Source: Salirhabdus sp. Marseille-P4669 (GTDB taxonomy: Bacteria; Bacillota; Bacilli; Bacillales; Alkalibacillaceae). From it: a stretch of DNA of 64,000 bases. The translations under genes and the position numbers were made by a program. The notes under the pieces were generated by a model. It saw nothing but the letters and a program-made list of their open reading frames with translations, ran no database searches and was not told the origin of the DNA. Positions 51,443 to 59,947 of the stretch are shown here, piece after piece. Each line of letters begins with the position of its first letter. Position 1 is the first letter of the stretch. The stretch is taken from NCBI RefSeq assembly GCF_900240405.1, contig NZ_OEQK01000003.1, forward strand, positions 372,001 through 436,000. Direction: 5' to 3'.

Positions 51443-52924
51443 TTATTTCGTTCCAATTTCTTCTTTTTCCTCAGCCACGACAGATTCCGCTCCATCCTCT
51501 TCCGTTTCATAGTCTGGAGAAACAGCTTTTTTAATAAACAAAGCAATAACAAATGCAAAACAACATAACGCAAGAGCGAACCAGTATGCATGATGCACAC
51601 CTTGGGTCATGGCCGCATCTGTTACTTCTTCGGTAATAGGTCCCGCTGCATTTTCCAAATACTGATTTTGTCCATTCGTCATGATACTGACAAAAACCGA
51701 TACCCCTAATGCGCCGGAAATTGGTTGTAAGGTGTTCGAGATTGCCGTTCCATGCGGATATAAATTTTTCGGTAGTTCATTTAATGCATTTGTTTGGGAT
51801 GGCATCATGATTGCGGAAATAGACACCATCAACACGATGTAAACCAAAACAAATGACCAAATTGGCATTGCTGGTGATACATTGCTGAAGAAAATCATGA
51901 CACCAACTAAAACAAGCGTTCCGGGAATAATTAGCTTCCTCGGACCAAATTTATCAAACAATGTTCCCATTACTGGAGACAATAAACCGTTGAGTATCGC
52001 CCCAGGCAGCAGCAGTAATCCAGCTACTTTTGCGGAATACTCCATTGGTCCTTGAAGGTACATTGGCATTACAATTTCTGATGCAAACATTGCCATAATT
52101 ACGATGATGAAAAGGATAATACCGCGAGCATAGCTTTTGTATTTAAACACACGCACATCCAAAAGTGGCTCCTCTAATCGCAATTGGCGAATGACAAATA
52201 AAGTAATACTGATGACACTAATAGCGAGAACCCATATAAAAGTTGGGGAAGAAAATCCTGCCTCTGTTTCCCCAGCACTACTGAAGGCGTAAACCATGCC
52301 ACCGATGCCGATGGATGATAAGAAAATGGAGAGAATATCAACTTTTGGTCGTGTTACCTCCCCTACATTTTGCAAGAACTTCCATCCGAAAATAATAGAA
52401 AATAGTGCGAAAGGAATAACAATGATAAACAACCAGCGCCAGCCTAACAAATCAACGATAACCCCAGATAACGTCGGGCCTAGAGCTGGAGCGAACATCA
52501 ATACTAAACCAAAGATCCCCATGATTCTTCCACGAACCTCAGGTCGATAAAGCAACAGCAGCGCATTCATGATGACCGGAATGAGCAATCCTGTTCCAGC
52601 CGCCTGAATCATCCGCCCTGTTAACAACATCGGGAAGCTGAAAGCACATGCTGAAATCGTCGTTCCAATAAGAAAAATACTCATGACCCCTAAAAACATT
52701 TGTCTTGTGGTAAACCACTGTATTAATAAAGCAGATATTGGCATTAACACACCCATCACTAACATAAATCCAGTTGCCATCCACTGCACCGTAGTAGGCT
52801 TTACCTGAAACACATCCATTAATTCCGTTAGAGCAATGTTTAGTAACGTTTCATTTAAAATGGCAAAAAACGCACCAAACATAAAAGTAACTAAGACAAT
52901 TTTTGAATTGATCTTATTTTCCAT
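51443..52924 (-). CDS. MFS drug-efflux transporter, DHA2/EmrB-QacA type
   Basis: 493 residues behind GAGGAGG. About 14 hydrophobic helices. Markers: LNIALTELMDVFQVKPTTVQ (motif of DHA2, helix 1-2), motif A-like SALLIQWFTTRQMFLG, motif C GPTLSGVIVDLLGWRWLF, and the acidic tail DYETEEDGAESVVAEE. Resembles LmrB/EmrB of Bacilli, exporting lincomycin-like or lipophilic drugs by proton antiport. No TetR-type regulator adjoins. Both flanks hold the 18/24 repeats. Confidence 0.9.
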   Translation of the reverse strand: MENKINSKIVLVTFMFGAFFAILNETLLNIALTELMDVFQVKPTTVQWMATGFMLVMGVLMPISALLIQWFTTRQMFLGVMSIFLIGTTISACAFSFPMLLTGRMIQAAGTGLLIPVIMNALLLLYRPEVRGRIMGIFGLVLMFAPALGPTLSGVIVDLLGWRWLFIIVIPFALFSIIFGWKFLQNVGEVTRPKVDILSIFLSSIGIGGMVYAFSSAGETEAGFSSPTFIWVLAISVISITLFVIRQLRLEEPLLDVRVFKYKSYARGIILFIIVIMAMFASEIVMPMYLQGPMEYSAKVAGLLLLPGAILNGLLSPVMGTLFDKFGPRKLIIPGTLVLVGVMIFFSNVSPAMPIWSFVLVYIVLMVSISAIMMPSQTNALNELPKNLYPHGTAISNTLQPISGALGVSVFVSIMTNGQNQYLENAAGPITEEVTDAAMTQGVHHAYWFALALCCFAFVIALFIKKAVSPDYETEEDGAESVVAEEKEEIGTK

Positions 52925-53099
52925 ATGTACCTCCTCGAATAGAGGGAATTTTTCAATCCTAAGTAGAAATTTTAACCATTTATCCTGAAACTGTCTATGG
53001 ATAACATTTTAAAAAATTATTAAATTTTGAATCCTTGATGGTTATGACTTTGAGGATTTTTCCAGATTAGAAATTAATTCATTGATTTTTGGTGATAAT

Positions 53100-53375
53100 C
53101 ATTCAGCTTGAATTCGTTTTTTAACAATGTATTTGTGAATTTAATTAGTTCTGTTTAATTTTTCAACAACTTAATGCGTTATTCATTCAATTCAGCTCAT
53201 TTTTTCATCAACTTTGCGCGTTATTCATTCAATTCCCCCTCAGAATTCCACAACATCCAGAGATAATCATTCAACACAGCCATTTTATTCAACAATAACC
53301 CACGGAATTCATTCCATTCTCCCCAAATATCCAATCCATCCAATTTAATATCCATTCCCTAATCAACAACCAACC
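53100..53375. repeat. ATTCAACA-type 18/24 repeat upstream of the efflux gene
   Basis: Core C positions about 53104, 53122, 53146, 53164, 53188, 53209, 53230, 53248, 53272, 53290, 53314, 53332, 53356: steps 18/24 with two steps of 21 in the middle. More diverged than the 51-kb array. Its right end overlaps the 3' end of the phosphodiesterase gene at 53359. It also fills the gap between the efflux start and that gene. Confidence 0.8.
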
Positions 53376-54819
53376 TTAAAATAAACTCCTTCATATCGAC
53401 AAAACGGGGATAGGTTGGTTTTTCATCTGATCCTGTGATGATAAGTGGTACGAAAGATTCTTGTTTATGCAACGACCCGTGCGCGGCACCACTTAGGTGG
53501 AATGGGGTTAATTGGGCTTTGAAGTCACAGCCAGGTTTGGCATTTACAATAATAAATCGTCCTTCATGTGAGTGTAGTGCGCTATGTAGCCTCGCTAAAG
53601 CATCGGGATAGTCTCCAAAACTAACTTTATTGTCATCTGTTACATCTAAATTTAAAAGTTTTCCCTCACCATCCAACTCCCACGTTTGGTTATAGACATC
53701 CATATACTGGCCGTTAGGGCGAAAGCGGAGCGATCCTTCACGGAGACCGGAAGTCACATGTACCGCATCCTCCTCTTTCCAAGCAATAATATCGATGCGC
53801 GTGTCCGTTTTCAGGTCGTCCACTATCGTCTTCAGTGATAGATTTTTATCTAATACATAAATATAAGTCATTCGCTGATTAACGCAGAGAACGAGTTGGT
53901 CTTTATTCTTAACTTGCCGTTCAATTCGAGCGATACGGTAATTTTTCAATATCTTTCTTAGGTCTATAATAAATTCCTTGTATCTCGTCCCTGTTGGGGA
54001 ATGTCCGTTATCCCCAATCACCATCCAAACATTTTGTTCAACAGCTTCCTCCCAGCTGGAATACATGTTTAAAATTTTCTGAATTTCTTTATCTATTTTT
54101 GATATACCCTTTAAATCCATGCGTCCACGGAAATGAATACGCGCATCCATATCTTGAAATATGCAAAAAGTGAAAGCTGGAAGATTATTTTTTCGAATTA
54201 AAAAACGGAGCTCTCTTGCGGTAAATTTATAATTTCCGGCTGCAATTTGGGGTGTGAATCCCCATTTTCTAAGCTTGGAAAAATGACCTAAAGACAGAAT
54301 GGAGGGGCCTTGTGTTGTCCATTCTCCATTTTCAAAATAGGTTAGAGCACTGAAAAGCCTTGGGACATGTAACTTTTGTGGTGTATTACCTCTATAGACG
54401 AACGAATTAATAGATGCTGATACAATTCCCCGCTTTGCTAAATCCTCATAAATGGTACTTACCTCAGTGCTCATGTGTTCATTATTTAGACGATAAAGCA
54501 TGTTGTGTGTGGTTCTTCTTACCCCTTGTCGTGTGGTTTCTCGAAATCCAGTTCCATAGTTCACAATCTCTTTCTTACGATAATCAAACCAGTTTAGACC
54601 AGGTATATGATGTTTATCAGCATAAGCCCCAGTCAACAAGGTGCTATCGATGGTGACTGACATTGTTGGGAAAGAGCTAACCATGTTTGGTATGTAATTT
54701 CCGTTTTCTTTAAGGAATTGTAAGGCAGGTGCACGCCCAGTTTGTGTTGCAATCTCTAATGGCTCTGGCATTAATGAATCGATATTGAGTAAAATAATTG
54801 GTTTAGTAGTCTGATTCAT
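53359..54819 (-). CDS. Alkaline-phosphatase-superfamily phosphodiesterase
   Basis: 486 residues behind GAGGATG. Metal and nucleophile region: IILLNIDSLMPEPL (Asp ligand) and SFPTMSVTIDSTLLTGAYAD, where the Thr of FPTM is the likely nucleophile, then HHIPGLNWFDY; later FQDMDARIHFRG, MVIGDNGHSP and SGAAHGSLHKQESFVPLII complete the two-zinc site of the type I phosphodiesterase/nucleotide pyrophosphatase family. No signal peptide or anchor, so intracellular. Substrate unknown; may hydrolyse nucleotide or lipid phosphodiesters. Confidence 0.85.
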   Translation of the reverse strand: MNQTTKPIILLNIDSLMPEPLEIATQTGRAPALQFLKENGNYIPNMVSSFPTMSVTIDSTLLTGAYADKHHIPGLNWFDYRKKEIVNYGTGFRETTRQGVRRTTHNMLYRLNNEHMSTEVSTIYEDLAKRGIVSASINSFVYRGNTPQKLHVPRLFSALTYFENGEWTTQGPSILSLGHFSKLRKWGFTPQIAAGNYKFTARELRFLIRKNNLPAFTFCIFQDMDARIHFRGRMDLKGISKIDKEIQKILNMYSSWEEAVEQNVWMVIGDNGHSPTGTRYKEFIIDLRKILKNYRIARIERQVKNKDQLVLCVNQRMTYIYVLDKNLSLKTIVDDLKTDTRIDIIAWKEEDAVHVTSGLREGSLRFRPNGQYMDVYNQTWELDGEGKLLNLDVTDDNKVSFGDYPDALARLHSALHSHEGRFIIVNAKPGCDFKAQLTPFHLSGAAHGSLHKQESFVPLIITGSDEKPTYPRFVDMKEFILRLVVD

Positions 54820-54939
54820 CGCTTGTCATCCTCACTTCATATTGGTTCTATTTGGTAAAATTAGTTTGGCTTTTCAACATTACTCTTACTCATATTTTGA
54901 GGTGTTCCATTTCAAGATATGGTCTTTTGTACAAAAATA

Positions 54940-54963
54940 CCGTTGGTGACTAATCACCAACGG
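54940..54963 (-). terminator. Strong hairpin downstream of the holin-like toxin gene
   Basis: CCGTTGGTGA/TCACCAACGG stem with CTAA loop; outer TTGTACAA and TTGTACA arms extend it. On the minus strand it is followed by TATTTTTG, so it would end the toxin transcript 74 bases past its stop. Confidence 0.75.
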
Positions 54964-55036
54964 CTTGTACAATAGCCCTAAATTGAGGTAACTCGCTTCA
55001 TTATCATCCAACTTGCTTGTCCGGCTTAGAGGATGG

Positions 55037-55117
55037 TTATTTTTTGATGCTTGTCATCATAGCAACAACTAAGGTTCCGAAAGAGATCATCAATACTAGT
55101 GTCTCGAAAACCGTCAA
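55037..55117 (-). CDS. Holin-like type I toxin peptide
   Basis: 26 residues from a TTG behind AAGGTGGTGG. Reads MTVFETLVLMISFGTLVVAM then MTSIKK. This matches the putative holin-like toxin family (consensus MTVFEALxLMISFGxLI) found across Bacilli, related to TxpA/BsrG-type type I toxins. It has one hydrophobic helix and a basic tail. A strong hairpin lies downstream. The antitoxin RNA, if any, would be antisense to this region, but I cannot locate its promoter with confidence. Confidence 0.8.
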   Translation of the reverse strand: MTVFETLVLMISFGTLVVAMMTSIKK

Positions 55118-55284
55118 TCTACCACCACCTTTCTCTTCTGAGGTGTTTGGGGCATCTTGTACAACATGATTGTAACAGATTGTTAACGTAAATAACAGAA
55201 CACTTGTTCTATTTATTACCTGTATGATGAAATGTAAAACCTTAGTTTATAAATTGTTTTAATACGTAATAGGAAAATTCATAG

Positions 55285-55316
55285 AAAAAGGAGCTTGGAT
55301 GTCCAAGCTCCTTTTT
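55285..55316 (-). terminator. Intrinsic terminator after the metallo-hydrolase
   Basis: AAAAAGGAGCTTGG/CCAAGCTCCTTTTT with ATGT loop, 55 bases past the stop at 55371. The stem is symmetrical and could work on both strands. Confidence 0.9.
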
Positions 55317-55370
55317 CTCCATATTTTTATTTATTACTTCATAAATACTACAAAACTTCGGTCATTATCC

Positions 55371-56294
55371 TTACATCGCTTTTATCACACTCAAGTTCCT
55401 TCTAAACAACTCACCGGCATCGTTATTTAAAGTTATCCAACCTTTATATTCATCAGGAACGTTGACTTCTTCCATGTTCTCGTTATCTTTTGCTAACTTT
55501 ATTAACACATTAATGTAGTTCTTTAATTTAACCATATCTTCTTTTGCTCCGATTGGTCCGTGGCCAGGGACTGCTTTTTGAATCGGGAAGTTAGTTATTT
55601 CATCTAGCATCGTTACCCAATGTGATGGGTTCGAGTAGGCGAAAAATGAAGGATGCATACCTACAAATAGAAGGTCAGCCATAAAAATGATTTCCTCTTC
55701 CGGTATATAAAGGACAGCATCACAAGAAGTATGGCCGCCTCCAAGTGTCATAATTCTAGCTGAGCGTTTTGTTCCATAAATGGTAAATTCGTTGGTGAAT
55801 GTGAGTTGTGGTAACACCAATTCTAGATGAGGGAGTGAGATTTCTAGTTCTTTTAAAACGTTTATTTCCTTTTCAATCTGTTCATCATTGGAGGTTTTAT
55901 TTTGTTCAACAAGGGAATGTATGTATTTTTTCAAGCCCTCTATATCTGCTTTCTGTGCAGCAATTCTTTCTGGATGATCCTTTTTCATTTGTTGAAGGGT
56001 TTTTTGACTAGATAGTATATTACAATCTTTAAATACTTGGTTTCCTCTAATATGGTCGCCATGGAAATGACTATTGATTACCCATGAAACTGGTCGATTC
56101 GTTATGGTCTCCGCAACCATCCTCAAATCTTCCGCTGCCTGTTGTGTGTTAAACGTATCAAAAATGATGCTTTTGTCTCCTAAATCTATGAAACCAGCAT
56201 TTCCAACCGCTCCACCACCATCTTTCGCAATAGCTGCATAAATACCATCACTTACTTTTTCAAGGTTAAAATGCTTTGAATGAAATTCAGTCAA
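55371..56294 (-). CDS. Metallo-beta-lactamase-fold hydrolase
   Basis: 307 residues from a TTG behind AGGAGGGG. The metal motif is NSHFHGDHIRGN (His76, His78, Asp80, His81), followed by TLGGGHTSCDAVLYIPEEEI with the second-site His and Asp, and VPGHGPIGAKE (third His). Residues 100-165 form a helical insertion (KKYIHSLVEQNKTSNDEQIE). It belongs to the broad class B lactamase-like hydrolases; a beta-lactamase role is not supported because no signal peptide is present. Substrate unknown. Confidence 0.85.
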   Translation of the reverse strand: MTEFHSKHFNLEKVSDGIYAAIAKDGGGAVGNAGFIDLGDKSIIFDTFNTQQAAEDLRMVAETITNRPVSWVINSHFHGDHIRGNQVFKDCNILSSQKTLQQMKKDHPERIAAQKADIEGLKKYIHSLVEQNKTSNDEQIEKEINVLKELEISLPHLELVLPQLTFTNEFTIYGTKRSARIMTLGGGHTSCDAVLYIPEEEIIFMADLLFVGMHPSFFAYSNPSHWVTMLDEITNFPIQKAVPGHGPIGAKEDMVKLKNYINVLIKLAKDNENMEEVNVPDEYKGWITLNNDAGELFRRNLSVIKAM

Positions 56295-56419
56295 TAACTG
56301 TCCCCTCCTAATTGTATTGATTCAACCTTACAACCATTAACATAATATTTCTATATTTTTTTGGAAAAATCCATCTTTCTATCGTACTAGCACAATGGTT
56401 ATTTCCATTACATAGCTAC

Positions 56420-56848
56420 CTATTTAGGAAAAACACTATATTTCCGATCTATTATGGATATCAATATTGACAGGTGAAAGTATACATTAGCCGCTACAAA
56501 TCCAAAAATGGAAAATGTAATCACTTCCAATCGGTAGACGTTTTCACTAAATAGTATAAGAAAAATGATACCTACCATAGTACCAGCATACGAATATAAT
56601 ACTAGTCCAGCAAAATATCTTACCCAACTCTTTTCTATTAATTTGAGTAAACTATCAATATAGATCGATAGTGGTAATCCTGCAAGAAAATACATCGGTC
56701 CAGAGTAGATAATAACAAACACAAACAACTCAAAAAAACCAAAATAATAAGTATTAGGATTCTGCTGGTAGCTGGGTACATAGGAAAAGCAAGAATATAG
56801 TGTAGCAAATAAAATAGCAGATAATGCAACTGTTAATAATCTTTTCAT
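56420..56848 (-). CDS. Four-helix membrane protein, unknown
   Basis: 142 residues from the ATG at 56848 (MKRLLTVALSAILF). Four hydrophobic helices with short loops (YVPSYQQNPNTYYFG between helices 1 and 2). No motif that I recognise. The ribosome site is weak (AGAGTGA). Its upstream region carries the second repeat array at 57.1 kb. Confidence 0.6.
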   Translation of the reverse strand: MKRLLTVALSAILFATLYSCFSYVPSYQQNPNTYYFGFFELFVFVIIYSGPMYFLAGLPLSIYIDSLLKLIEKSWVRYFAGLVLYSYAGTMVGIIFLILFSENVYRLEVITFSIFGFVAANVYFHLSILISIIDRKYSVFPK

Positions 56849-57098
56849 TCGATCACTCTTTCCGTGCTGCAATAAATAAAAAGTAATCTCCTTTGACTTT
56901 TATTTCAATTAAACGTTTCCTAATTTAATATATCTATTAATTTACTTAGCTTAATCGTTAATCGTCTTTTGGATATGTACGGATGTGTAACCACTAATCC
57001 TCCCAACACTAATGCATCTTCACTCCATTCTTATGAAGCTAAGAACATATTCAGGTTTTATATTAATAGTACGCCTTGTGCAAAAGGTTTAGATTGGC

Positions 57099-57335
57099 GT
57101 GCGAGTAATTTTCATTTTCGGCTTGTATTTTTCAAAGTTCGGCGCGTAAATCAGAAATATGGACGAGTATTTTGCAGAATAACTCGTATTTTCAATTATA
57201 GAAGAGTATTTCCATCTATTCGGCGAATAAAAATGGACAATAGACGCGTATATAAGATTCCAACGAATAAATTGTTGATACAGACAAGTAAAGTTTTCTT
57301 CTATACGAATAAAGCTTCTGTATAAACGAGTATTT
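57099..57335. repeat. CGAGTA/CGAATA repeat with about 20.5-bp period
   Basis: Twelve cores of the form RNCGARTA followed by TTT or AAA. The G/A of their RTA lies at 57105, 57125, 57146, 57167, 57186, 57206, 57227, 57248, 57267, 57288, 57309 and 57330 (steps 20, 21, 21, 19, 20, 21, 21, 19, 21, 21, 21). The intervening bases are not conserved. It lies in the 560-base gap between 56849 and 57410, otherwise without a supported gene; a plus-strand frame that covers it is a repeat artefact. Confidence 0.8.
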
Positions 57336-57409
57336 ATCTAATTTCTAGATTTCCCTCAAAAATTAATGCAAAATGGTTAAGAGTTCTGCTCCATGGCCCC
57401 ATTCAAGAA

Positions 57410-57571
57410 TTAACTAAAGCTTTTTCTTATAATCGTGCCAATTACGATCCCAAGAAAACCAGCTATAATAGTACCAATAACCAATCCCCAGTTTATTTGT
57501 TCACCCTGCACCAAATTCCAAATGAACTCAACTGTTCATATTCCTGCGATAAATGCGATCCAAATCTTCAT
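57410..57571 (-). pseudogene. Small membrane protein gene with in-frame TGA
   Basis: One frame reads MKIWIAFIAGI, then TGA, then TVEFIWNLVQGEQINWGLV and IGTIIAGFLGIVIGTIIRKS, ending at TAA. Joined, it would be a 53-residue two-helix membrane protein; a TGG-to-TGA change would restore a Trp. The ribosome site is weak (GGGA). The second helix is glycine-zipper-like (GTIIAGFLGIVIG). Either a recent nonsense mutant or a non-coding relic. Confidence 0.6.
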
Positions 57572-57679
57572 TATATTTTTTCCCAAATAAAAACCTGCCC
57601 TTTTTTTCTAACGAAAGCAGTCACAATGTGGGATTCTTACTAACAATGCTACCAACGTAGTGAAAATTTCGTTAAAATG

Positions 57680-58309
57680 TTAATAAATACGATTACTCCA
57701 CTTAGTTGAAGCCTCATATCCTTTTAGTAAATCTACCCAATAATTATCGGTAATCCCTTCTTCTGCATAGTAGTCAAAAAATTGATTAGATTGCCCTCTT
57801 GTTCCAACCTCTGCTGTAAAATGTAATGTGTCTTCTATAACCTCTATGTATTCCTTCATTTGATTTTTCATTTTAGTCATATCTTCTATTTGCTCTGTTG
57901 ACAAACGAATCCTATCTCTATCAAACGGAATTTCTAAATTCATGAAATAGTGATAATAGTCACTATTAACAATTGTAATTTTGTTATAATTAAAATCTTT
58001 TAATTCTCCAATATACTGAGCAAAATTTGCAACATCTTGAATATCAAAAACAATTTCACTAAAATTCAATGCCAATTCATCTTTCTGTGCAATAGTTAAC
58101 ATACCACTCTTTAAAACATCCTCTAATATCCCCAAGCTATAGGATGTTGAGGAAGTAATCCCAACTATTTGATTCACTATTTCAGAAGAGAGATATTTTT
58201 CATAAGCATTATTTTTGTATTCTGAAAGTATCCATAAGGTAAGACAAACAACTAAACACACACTTAATAGTAAAGACACTAAATTAAACTGCTTCATTTG
58301 CAAAAACAT
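57680..58309 (-). CDS. Membrane-anchored protein of unknown function
   Basis: 209 residues. A hydrophobic helix at about residues 9-27 (VSLLLSVCLVVCLTLWIL) is followed by a hydrophilic, helix-rich domain. AAGGTGGG is almost on the ATG, so initiation may use the TTG at 58303. No known motif; the extracytoplasmic part is acidic. It ends close to the broken gene at 57571. Function unknown. Confidence 0.6.
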   Translation of the reverse strand: MFLQMKQFNLVSLLLSVCLVVCLTLWILSEYKNNAYEKYLSSEIVNQIVGITSSTSYSLGILEDVLKSGMLTIAQKDELALNFSEIVFDIQDVANFAQYIGELKDFNYNKITIVNSDYYHYFMNLEIPFDRDRIRLSTEQIEDMTKMKNQMKEYIEVIEDTLHFTAEVGTRGQSNQFFDYYAEEGITDNYWVDLLKGYEASTKWSNRIY

Positions 58310-58458
58310 CCCACCTTACAATGGTACTTTTTTGGAGTGCATGGTTCCCTTAAAAAATAAAGTAAATTTTATGAAATTGTCTCTATCATGTTTCGTTTCA
58401 TAAAAATGATTGTTATAAGAGTCGGAATAATGCTTTTACAATACATCTATACTCGAAT

Positions 58459-59373
58459 CTAATTTTTAATCACACCAGAGTCAATAACTAATCTAGGAGG
58501 GAATGTAGTGAGTTTTGCGTTTACTCCAAGTGGCACACCATAATTAGGCTGGCAATGTCCAATATAAAAATTCTCCACAACTGGGAATGACACACATTTG
58601 AAGAAATCTTTTACCACTTTTTTTATTTTCGCATTTTCATTTGGTTCCACTTGAAAATTACCAACAACCACGCCTTTGACTTTACCAAACACGCCAGCTT
58701 GTTCAAGATGGGTTAGCATCAAATTTATCTTAAATGCTGGTTCTTCGACATCCTCAATTAATAGGATAGCTCCATCCGAATTCACTTGATAAGGTGTACC
58801 TAGTCCATTGGTAAGCAAAGTTAAATTTCCACCTACTAATCGACCTTCTACCGTACCATTAACTAGAGTGTTGAGTGGCGAATTACTAGAATCATAGGTA
58901 AACGAATCTCCCAAGAATAAAGGTAAAAATGAGGATACGGTTTCTGCAGTTCTTTGTTCATCATTTAAATCCGATCCTATCATCGGTCCGTGGAAAGTAA
59001 CCAAATCACTAAACTTTTGAATTGCATTTAGAAGATACGTAATATCACTATATCCCCAGAATATCTTAGGATTTCTATTTATCATTTTGTAGTCAATCAT
59101 CGGAGCAATTCTTGCAGTACCATAACCTCCGTTAGCACAAAAAACCCCATGAATAGTAGGGTCTAGGAAGGACTCGTGCAAATCAGCTAGTCGCTTTTTA
59201 TCTATAGCGACAAGATCATCGTCCTCATCAAACACGTGTCGTCCAAAGACGACATCAAGTCCCATATCTTCAAGTACACGTTTCCCTTCTATCAGCTTAT
59301 CTTCCTCTGGCCGACCGGCTGGAGCAATAATGGCAACACGGTCACCTTTTTGTAAAGCAGGTGGCTTGATCAT
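58459..59373 (-). CDS. LD-carboxypeptidase / MccF-like S66 peptidase
   Basis: 304 residues from the ATG at 59373 behind GGGGATAAGGA. The S66 layout is clear: KGDRVAIIAPAGRPEEDKL at the start, FCANGGYGTARIAPMIDY, the nucleophile Ser109 in FWGYSDITYLL, the Glu in LLIEDVEEPAFKI and the His in YIGHCQPNYG. S66 enzymes cleave L,D bonds of peptidoglycan peptides or, as MccF, inactivate microcin C. Lack of a signal peptide suits cytosolic recycling or MccF-type resistance. Confidence 0.88.
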   Translation of the reverse strand: MIKPPALQKGDRVAIIAPAGRPEEDKLIEGKRVLEDMGLDVVFGRHVFDEDDDLVAIDKKRLADLHESFLDPTIHGVFCANGGYGTARIAPMIDYKMINRNPKIFWGYSDITYLLNAIQKFSDLVTFHGPMIGSDLNDEQRTAETVSSFLPLFLGDSFTYDSSNSPLNTLVNGTVEGRLVGGNLTLLTNGLGTPYQVNSDGAILLIEDVEEPAFKINLMLTHLEQAGVFGKVKGVVVGNFQVEPNENAKIKKVVKDFFKCVSFPVVENFYIGHCQPNYGVPLGVNAKLTTFPPRLVIDSGVIKN

Positions 59374-59433
59374 ATCCTTATCCCCTTTGCCAATATATTG
59401 GCTCTCTTTCACTAACAAAGCTTAAACGTGTCA

Positions 59434-59556
59434 CTAATTAGAAAACAATCCGATAACCCCAATAACCATCAAACCTAAAACAATTACCATCACTGCAGCT
59501 ACGGTATATAGTACAAACTTTTTCACAACCTTATCCACTTTGCTTTCGTCACTCAT
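59434..59556 (-). CDS. 40-residue membrane peptide
   Basis: From an ATG after AAAGGGGGAG: MSDESKVDKVVKKFVLYT, then a hydrophobic helix (VAAVMVIVLGLMVIGVIGLF) and SN. A charged N-terminus and one membrane helix. It lies 60 bases before the LD-carboxypeptidase and may be co-transcribed with it. Unrecognised; the ribosome site is strong. Confidence 0.65.
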   Translation of the reverse strand: MSDESKVDKVVKKFVLYTVAAVMVIVLGLMVIGVIGLFSN

Positions 59557-59583
59557 ATAGCTCTCCCCCTTTACACTAACGGT

Positions 59584-59799
59584 TCAAGAATTAGAACTCT
59601 TTATCACCTTAAATGTTAAACTAGACAAAATAAACGAAAAAACGATAAGTAATGGTATTACGATAACAAGCGCTAGTAATTCTGTTTTGTAATGATAAGG
59701 TACAAATGCTTCCCATATTTCTCCTGTTATTTTCCATAACACAATAAAGAATAGTATGGTAAACACATAATAAATAAGTTTTTCAAAAATGTTATTCAT
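59584..59799 (-). CDS. Small two-helix membrane protein
   Basis: 71 residues behind AGGGAGG. Hydrophobic helices at about 8-23 and 41-60, with a loop TGEIWEAFVPYHYKTE. Same strand and close to the 40-residue peptide (27 bases), so probably in one operon. Unrecognised. Confidence 0.6.
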   Translation of the reverse strand: MNNIFEKLIYYVFTILFFIVLWKITGEIWEAFVPYHYKTELLALVIVIPLLIVFSFILSSLTFKVIKSSNS

Positions 59800-59947
59800 T
59801 CAAAAAGTCCCTCCCTATACAGCGTTAAACTTGTAAAATATCCGGTTCATTCATCAAAAGTTTCTAAATCCTAACTATTCCCCATTTCAATAAGCTTCAG
59901 CAGCACCTAACTGTTCCAATACTTCAATCGCAAATTCTTCAAATAGC

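Noticed and set aside
51418-51600. 60-residue minus-strand ORF
   Set aside because: Alternate frame of the efflux-pump C-terminus.
56969-57325. 118-residue plus-strand ORF
   Set aside because: It is made up of the 20.5-bp repeat units translated in one frame, has no ribosome site and no protein-like composition.
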